From assembly GCA_037178975.1 (NCBI GenBank), contig JASJZH010000002.1:5022001-5086000 (forward strand): DNA of 64,000 nt. Direction: 5' to 3'. Below, in pieces: positions 59,532 through 64,000 of this stretch. The position numbers and the translations under genes are program-made. Below the pieces are notes generated by a model that did not search any database, had not been told where the DNA came from, and saw only the letters and a program-made list of their open reading frames with translations. Position 1 is the stretch's first letter; every line of letters begins with the position of its first letter. This DNA comes from Oscheius tipulae. Its lineage: Eukaryota > Nematoda > Chromadorea > Rhabditida > Rhabditidae.

Positions 59532-60313
59532 CGGATCTCGTCTCACGCAAACAGGAGAACATTTTAGTTGGATTCGACCGTTTCAATGACATTCCAGTGT
59601 GTGAAGAAACCCCTATTCTTTTAATCTTGTTGCCTTCCCAGTAGTGGGAAGGCTGTTCCAAAATTTCTTTCAACCTCTACATGAGAGCAGGGTTGGAAGC
59701 ATTTGAATACCTCAAACTTGGGTAATTAAACCGACGAGACTACTCGCTGCTGAGATATCTGGTGCTGCTGAGAGTGAGATGGTTCGGCAGAAGCCGGGAG
59801 AATCTGAGTCATAGACGGAGATGAACCAATGGCGACTGAGAAGACAATTAAGACAAGTTTCTGGCATGAAGAGGATTTTGTTAGATCAAAACAGTGTCTC
59901 AAGTGGTTTCTTGCAGCCCAAAGAAGCTATAAAAAACTAAACTATTCCTCTGAATTCGGATGGATAGATAAACTATTTTCCTCTCTCAGAACTAATGACC
60001 GGGTTCCTCTACGTCTCTAAACCAGTTTTTCCCGGCTTCTGCCGAACCATCTCACTCTCAGCAGCACCAGATATCTCAGCAGCGAGTAGTCTCGTCGGTT
60101 TAATTACCCAAGTTTGAGGTATTCAAATGCTTCCAACCCTGCTCTCATGTAGAGGTTGAAAGAAATTTTGGAACATTCTTTTAATCTTGTTGCCTTCCCA
60201 CTACTGGGAAGGCAACAAGATTAAAAGAATAGGGGTTTCTTCACACACTGGTATGTCATTGAAACGGTCGAATCCAACTAAAATGTGCTCCTGTTTGCGT
60301 GAGACGAGATCCG
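59532..60313. mobile_element. Large foldback element with long inverted arms
   Basis: Arm 1 (59532-59799) and arm 2 (60030-60313) are near-perfect reverse complements, differing by a few bases and by a 16-18 bp segment present only in arm 2. The 230-bp spacer has a 63-codon frame at 59829-60020 (with FWHEEDFVRSKQCLKW) of no recognised family. Long inverted arms around a short non-coding centre fit a foldback or MITE-like transposon, non-autonomous. High arm identity suggests recent formation or gene conversion. Confidence 0.8.
60175..60230. repeat. Perfect 56-bp palindrome inside foldback arm 2
   Basis: The 26-base half ATTCTTTTAATCTTGTTGCC… is followed by the loop CTAC and its exact reverse complement. 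The matching place in arm 1 (59615-59653) has only the left half and the stem centre, then continues with the arm sequence. The palindrome may be an ancestral end, a nested insertion or the product of partial loss. Confidence 0.85.
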
Positions 60314-61603
60314 TTCTGACAATGATAGTGAGTTTTCAGAGCGGAGCTTCGAAGAGGGAACAGAAAAAGCAAGAGCAAGGACATCTAATCTACAAACGGA
60401 TAGAGATTAACTGCTATTAACTTCTGGTACGTTCTTAGGGCATCAACCGGTCTCTCTGCTTCGATCAAGGTAAGAACTTTACTCTGGGCTCTTCGATTCA
60501 GAATCAGAAGCAAAATTTACAGTCTCTTACAGTACTCTTGGTAATTATAGTACTTTTCGAATCTTGTCAATCTTGTCAACTTTTGGCTTTTAAATGACTG
60601 TAGACGCCAAAATTCGTATCCTGCTGTGCTGTCGTCTCCGTCGTTTCTTCCAGGTCAGAGTAGTTTTTTTCTTTTCCAAGAGTAGACAGTGACACCAAGA
60701 CACTGCGAACAATAGCGCCACAATTTCTCTCGCGTTTTGTAAAGGTGACGAGCTTGCAAGAAAGGTAGCTAGCTCGTGAATCCGCCACTTGCTCGTAGCC
60801 ATCGAAAGATGAGATCCGTGCACAGTCCTCCTGATTTCGAGTGGCTTTTCCTGAATCCACAGCGGCGTTTGGTATAGTTCTTGGAAAGCCGGACAACTAG
60901 GGAAGACTGATAGTGCTCCTATCCAGCACCAAATTCTCTTCTGTCAGGACAGCACTTGGAAGTAGAGAGAAGGCTACCTTTGTTCACACGATTGCTCTTT
61001 TCAAAATTTCAATATGGTGAGAGTCATTAAAAGGAAAAAACTGGACACAAGCTGTACGAGCCTAGAAGAGTACAAGTCAAGGACTATTTTGCTGTGAAAG
61101 ACTGCTGTTTGAAATTAGTGAACGAAACCACGCTCGAAGCTATGAACGTGAAAACGACGAGAGACGTCCTGCTAATGTAGTGCTGCAAACGGACAACTGT
61201 GCACTATTCTTAGATCTACGCTGTTCCGGACCATGAGGCTGTATTGTCGGATCGATGTTGAAGTTCTGGACGACTGTCGAGGAGACCGTATTTGCTGTCA
61301 CACATGCATTTTCTCTTAGCAGCAGGTATACAGGCCCTGTTGGCATCTTTCTGCTTTGTTTTCATAGTTATGCCCTCGTGCTAGTGTGTTTGAGCTATCT
61401 CTATGTCAGCAGCTATTTGCAACATATAGTATCCCAGTTCTGTCCCTGTCCTTGTTCTGCCTCGTCCTGTCCCAATATGTCCCGTTCCGTTCCTCTATTG
61501 TGTTTCTTTTATTCGCTACCGCTAACCGTAGCATTCGCCTGCATCGCACTTCGGTAGATCTATTAAAAAAAAACCAACGTCACAATACTTTATTCGTCTC
61601 ATT
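60314..61603. other. Intergenic region left of the tandem secreted genes
   Basis: A minus frame at 60576-60896 (106 codons) and a plus frame at 61255-61557 lack recognisable domains. A TTTATT at 61589-61594 is a minus-strand AATAAA, nine bases after the stop of the next gene. Confidence 0.45.
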
Positions 61604-62880
61604 TCAACTCAACTGGTACTTGAAGTATCCCTCTCCAATTCCAATGCAAACCGTGTTTAGATTTCCACCAAGACGAAGCGGCAGAGTACTGGAATCCAGT
61701 CCGATGCTGTCATCAGGATCATCCAACGGTCCACCAGCATACACGTATTCTCCGCTGGCAAAACTTGTCAGAGATCCGGCTTCAGTTATAGTGTACGTCG
61801 CTCCAATTTTAGGCCCAATGATGGTCACACACCCACCTTTCAGACCTCTAGTTCCGATATACAGAGTGTCGTTACGATACTGGTTAGCCACTGGGACGTA
61901 GGCTACGTAGTAGGTGAAGTCTTCGATGACATCTAAACCGCTTCTTAGAGAGGAAATGGTTGGGATTCACTAGAATAGTCTGTGAGAAGGATAGCGGCGT
62001 CAGTGATACTGCTAACACTATTGGCAACATACAGCTGGATGGTACTGAACCCAGAGTAGATCCAGTCGTTGGCAAGAAGTCTTAAGAGACTTTTGTTTCA
62101 AAATCTTTTTCAAACTCACGTTCCAGCCAAAGATCCGTTTCCGTAGACGAAGATGTTGTTGAAAAAGTCGCTCTGTTCTGGATTGGCCAGGCCCCAGATC
62201 GGAACAACCTGAACACAAAGTTTCGGTATCAAGGGAATGGCTTACCGAAGAGTTTCTCGAAACAATGTTATAAGTATGGCCTTCCTTCAAATCTTCGATG
62301 TAGAGAAGGCTGCTGGGACCATCGTCACTGGTAGTTATAGTTTGGACAATGTTCTGACCAAACAGACCTAAAAAAAAAAGTCAGAGACTGAATAGAGACT
62401 CACTTTTCTGCAGAACGACACTGATGTTGTACTGCATGAAAGTCATTGATCCTGTGTGAACATGGATCTGAAAAGTAGTCGCTGGCCAGGCGAGGTTTGA
62501 GTAAAACGATGTGTCTCCGTCTTCTGGTCTGAACGAAAGCAGTTTCTAGTTAAAGCCAGTTAACTCACGCCACGTTCAGATACTGATTGGTTCCAAAAAC
62601 GACAATGTTGTCCTGGTGACGGTCCTGGTTCATCTGATCACTGTAGATTGTGGCTATGGCAAAGTAGTTTAGAGGAACTTCGAACTGAATGAGGCCAGTT
62701 ATTTTTTGAACTTATACTCACCACTAGAGTACAGTTTTGGCTTGGAAACAGTTGTCGAAGAGGAAAACTGAAGGTGGGCTTCTGTGGAGTAAGAGTCACA
62801 GTTTGGGAAAAGCAAAGACTCTTGGTTGGTACTGCCTGTACCGCAGCGAGTAGAAGAGAGACGACAAAGAGGGAAAACAT
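61604..62880 (-). CDS. Secreted two-part beta-rich protein, tandem copy 1
   Basis: A signal peptide (MFSLFVVSLLLAAVQAVPT) starts exon 62880-62722. Further exons are 62684-62569, 62528 leftward, and several more to the stop at 61604, about 340 residues. The protein seems built of two related halves, with strand-like text such as FEVPLNYFAIATIYSDQM, DNIVVFGTNQYLNV, FNNIFVYGNGSLAG, IQLYVANSVSSITDAAILLT and GGCVTIIGPKIGATYTI. The layout resembles nematode CUB-like secreted proteins of gut and pathogen response, but I cannot confirm that family. A TATA box stands about 40 bases before the ATG, and GATA-type sites lie near. The neighbour at 63214 is a paralogue. Confidence 0.7.
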
Positions 62881-62910
62881 CTTGATAGAACACTTTTAGA
62901 TAACTGGAGC

Positions 62911-62922
62911 AGCTTTTATACC
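62911..62922 (-). promoter_or_regulatory. TATA box of tandem copy 1
   Basis: On the minus strand the sequence reads GGTATAAAAGCT, about 40 bases upstream of the ATG. Further GATAA-type motifs (near 62901 and 62945) could bind gut GATA factors; this last point is inference. Confidence 0.6.
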
Positions 62923-63213
62923 GGGCGATTGGCACCATTTCGCGATAAAAGCAGCTCAGTGTAGCTAGAAACTAAACTGAGCTGAGATATTGTCAGCATT
63001 TGAGCTGTGCGGACGCGATGATAAGGGTGAAATGGCTGATTAGGAAAAAATTATCTTACGAAACAAATTAGCACAGGAATAAAAGGACGATCGTTGATCA
63101 AGACTGCTTCCAACTGAGCAGGAGTACAGGAAAATATCTGACGAATGAACTCTTTCTAAAGACATTGGTACTGTCTTTAGAGAGACTGAACATATTTATT
63201 TTGATATAATCTC
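62923..63213. other. Intergenic gap between the tandem copies
   Basis: This gap holds upstream sequence of copy 1 and the 3' flank of copy 2. A TTTATT at 63195-63200 is a minus-strand AATAAA signal for copy 2. Confidence 0.5.
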
Positions 63214-64000
63214 TCAACTCAAAGTTATTTTCAAAGATCCTTGCCCACTAGAGACGAAGAAAGTGTTTAGGCTTCCAGTGAAATGGGCAGGAAGAGACTT
63301 TGGATTGAGCTGTGTTCGAGAGCTAGATGGTCCTCCTGTAACGTAGGATATACTTCCAGAAGGAGAAGATATCTGTCGCACATCAAAAGGTGTAGAACCA
63401 TCCTTCTTCCCTACAACTGTGACAGCCCCGGCATTCGTGCTGTCTCCCTTGAGCTGAATCGAGGCTGTGTGATCTACAGCTTTCAGTGGAACGAATACCG
63501 CATAATAGTCAGCCAGATCAACAATGTCTGAACAGTGCTTAATCTCTTTTTACGTAAATCACTTACTTGTGCGATCGGTAAGAACGATAGCAGCATTTGT
63601 CAGTCCAACAGGCGTCTTTGCCACGTAGATTTGAAGCTGGGGACTTCTCGAAGTGTACTTGCCATCAGCAGCGAGTAATCTAAATTTGTAGTGCTATCAG
63701 AACAGAAGTTCTCTCACGTTCCTAGCAGATTTCCATTCTCATACAGGAAGATATCGTTCCAGAGATTGAACTGATCGTCAGTTGGCTGATCGACAGCTGT
63801 TATCAAAGTGACCTGAAAGAACTTAGAGTAATTGGCTGTCTCAAATTTACCAGACTCGATTTGGAGGTGATGGTGTAGGTTTGTCCCTCCTGAAGACTCT
63901 CAGAATAGAGGACAGTCGACACTTGATTGGTGTCTGTTGTGATGGCTCGTACCATATTCTGACCGACGATATCTTAAAGACTGTCAGTGTTCAAATAATC
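63214..64000 (-). CDS. Secreted beta-rich protein, tandem copy 2 (partial)
   Basis: The C-terminal part of a paralogue of the preceding gene; its N terminus lies beyond the right edge. Shared blocks are GQNMVRAITT against GQNIVQTITT, LQEGQTYTITSKSS against LKEGHTYNIVSRNS, WNDIFLYENGNLLGTLLAAD against FNNIFVYGNGSLAGTLLAND, and LQIYVAKTPVGLTNAAIVLT. It ends in LNTFFVSSGQGSLKITLS, with the stop at 63214. Intron positions correspond to those of copy 1 where visible. This is a tandem duplication. Confidence 0.75.

Noticed and set aside
61255-61557. 100-codon hydrophobic Cys-rich plus frame
   Set aside because: Pyrimidine-rich composition yields Leu, Ser, Cys and Phe by chance; no splice partner or family.

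Overview
The window looks like nuclear DNA of a free-living-type (rhabditid-like) nematode. Introns are mostly 34-75 bp with TTTCAG-type acceptors. Acceptor-like sites lie just upstream of several start codons, which suggests spliced-leader trans-splicing. Several families are typical of nematodes: an ET-module cysteine protein, a one-pass FkbM-like methyltransferase and a C-type lectin. I cannot name the genus. Function calls rest on motifs read by eye; exon borders were chosen from GT/GC-AG sites and reading phase.

Left third (1-25.3 kb): a fragmentary unknown gene, a secreted C-type lectin, an aldo-keto reductase, an FkbM-like gene convergent with it 35 bp away, and a seven-helix receptor on the minus strand. 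Next come a few doubtful small genes and three housekeeping genes in a row on the plus strand: Tudor staphylococcal nuclease (tsn-1/SND1), the pre-40S assembly factor TSR1, and the WASH-complex subunit SWIP (WASHC4).

Middle (25.3-49.4 kb): a small GPI-anchored ET-module protein, a wrecked aminopeptidase P pseudogene, and one 21.8 kb minus-strand gene for a LAR-type receptor tyrosine phosphatase (the ptp-3/PTPRF/D/S group). The receptor has a signal peptide, three Ig domains, about eight or nine fibronectin III domains, a furin-type site, one transmembrane helix, an active D1 and a degenerate D2 phosphatase domain. This locus is the most interesting part of the window. It carries an internal signal-peptide exon that splices in phase to the third Ig domain (a probable second promoter and short isoform). 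It also has an in-phase 33-nt microexon, a further signal-peptide reading frame before the late fibronectin domains, and two apparently unrelated secreted-protein genes nested on the same strand inside one 4.9 kb intron.

Right part (49.4-64 kb): about 12 kb upstream of the LAR gene shows no convincing gene but holds two inverted-repeat (foldback) elements, one with arms of about 270-285 bp and an asymmetrically inserted 56-bp palindrome. The window ends in two tandem minus-strand paralogues encoding a secreted two-part beta-rich protein; the second runs off the edge.
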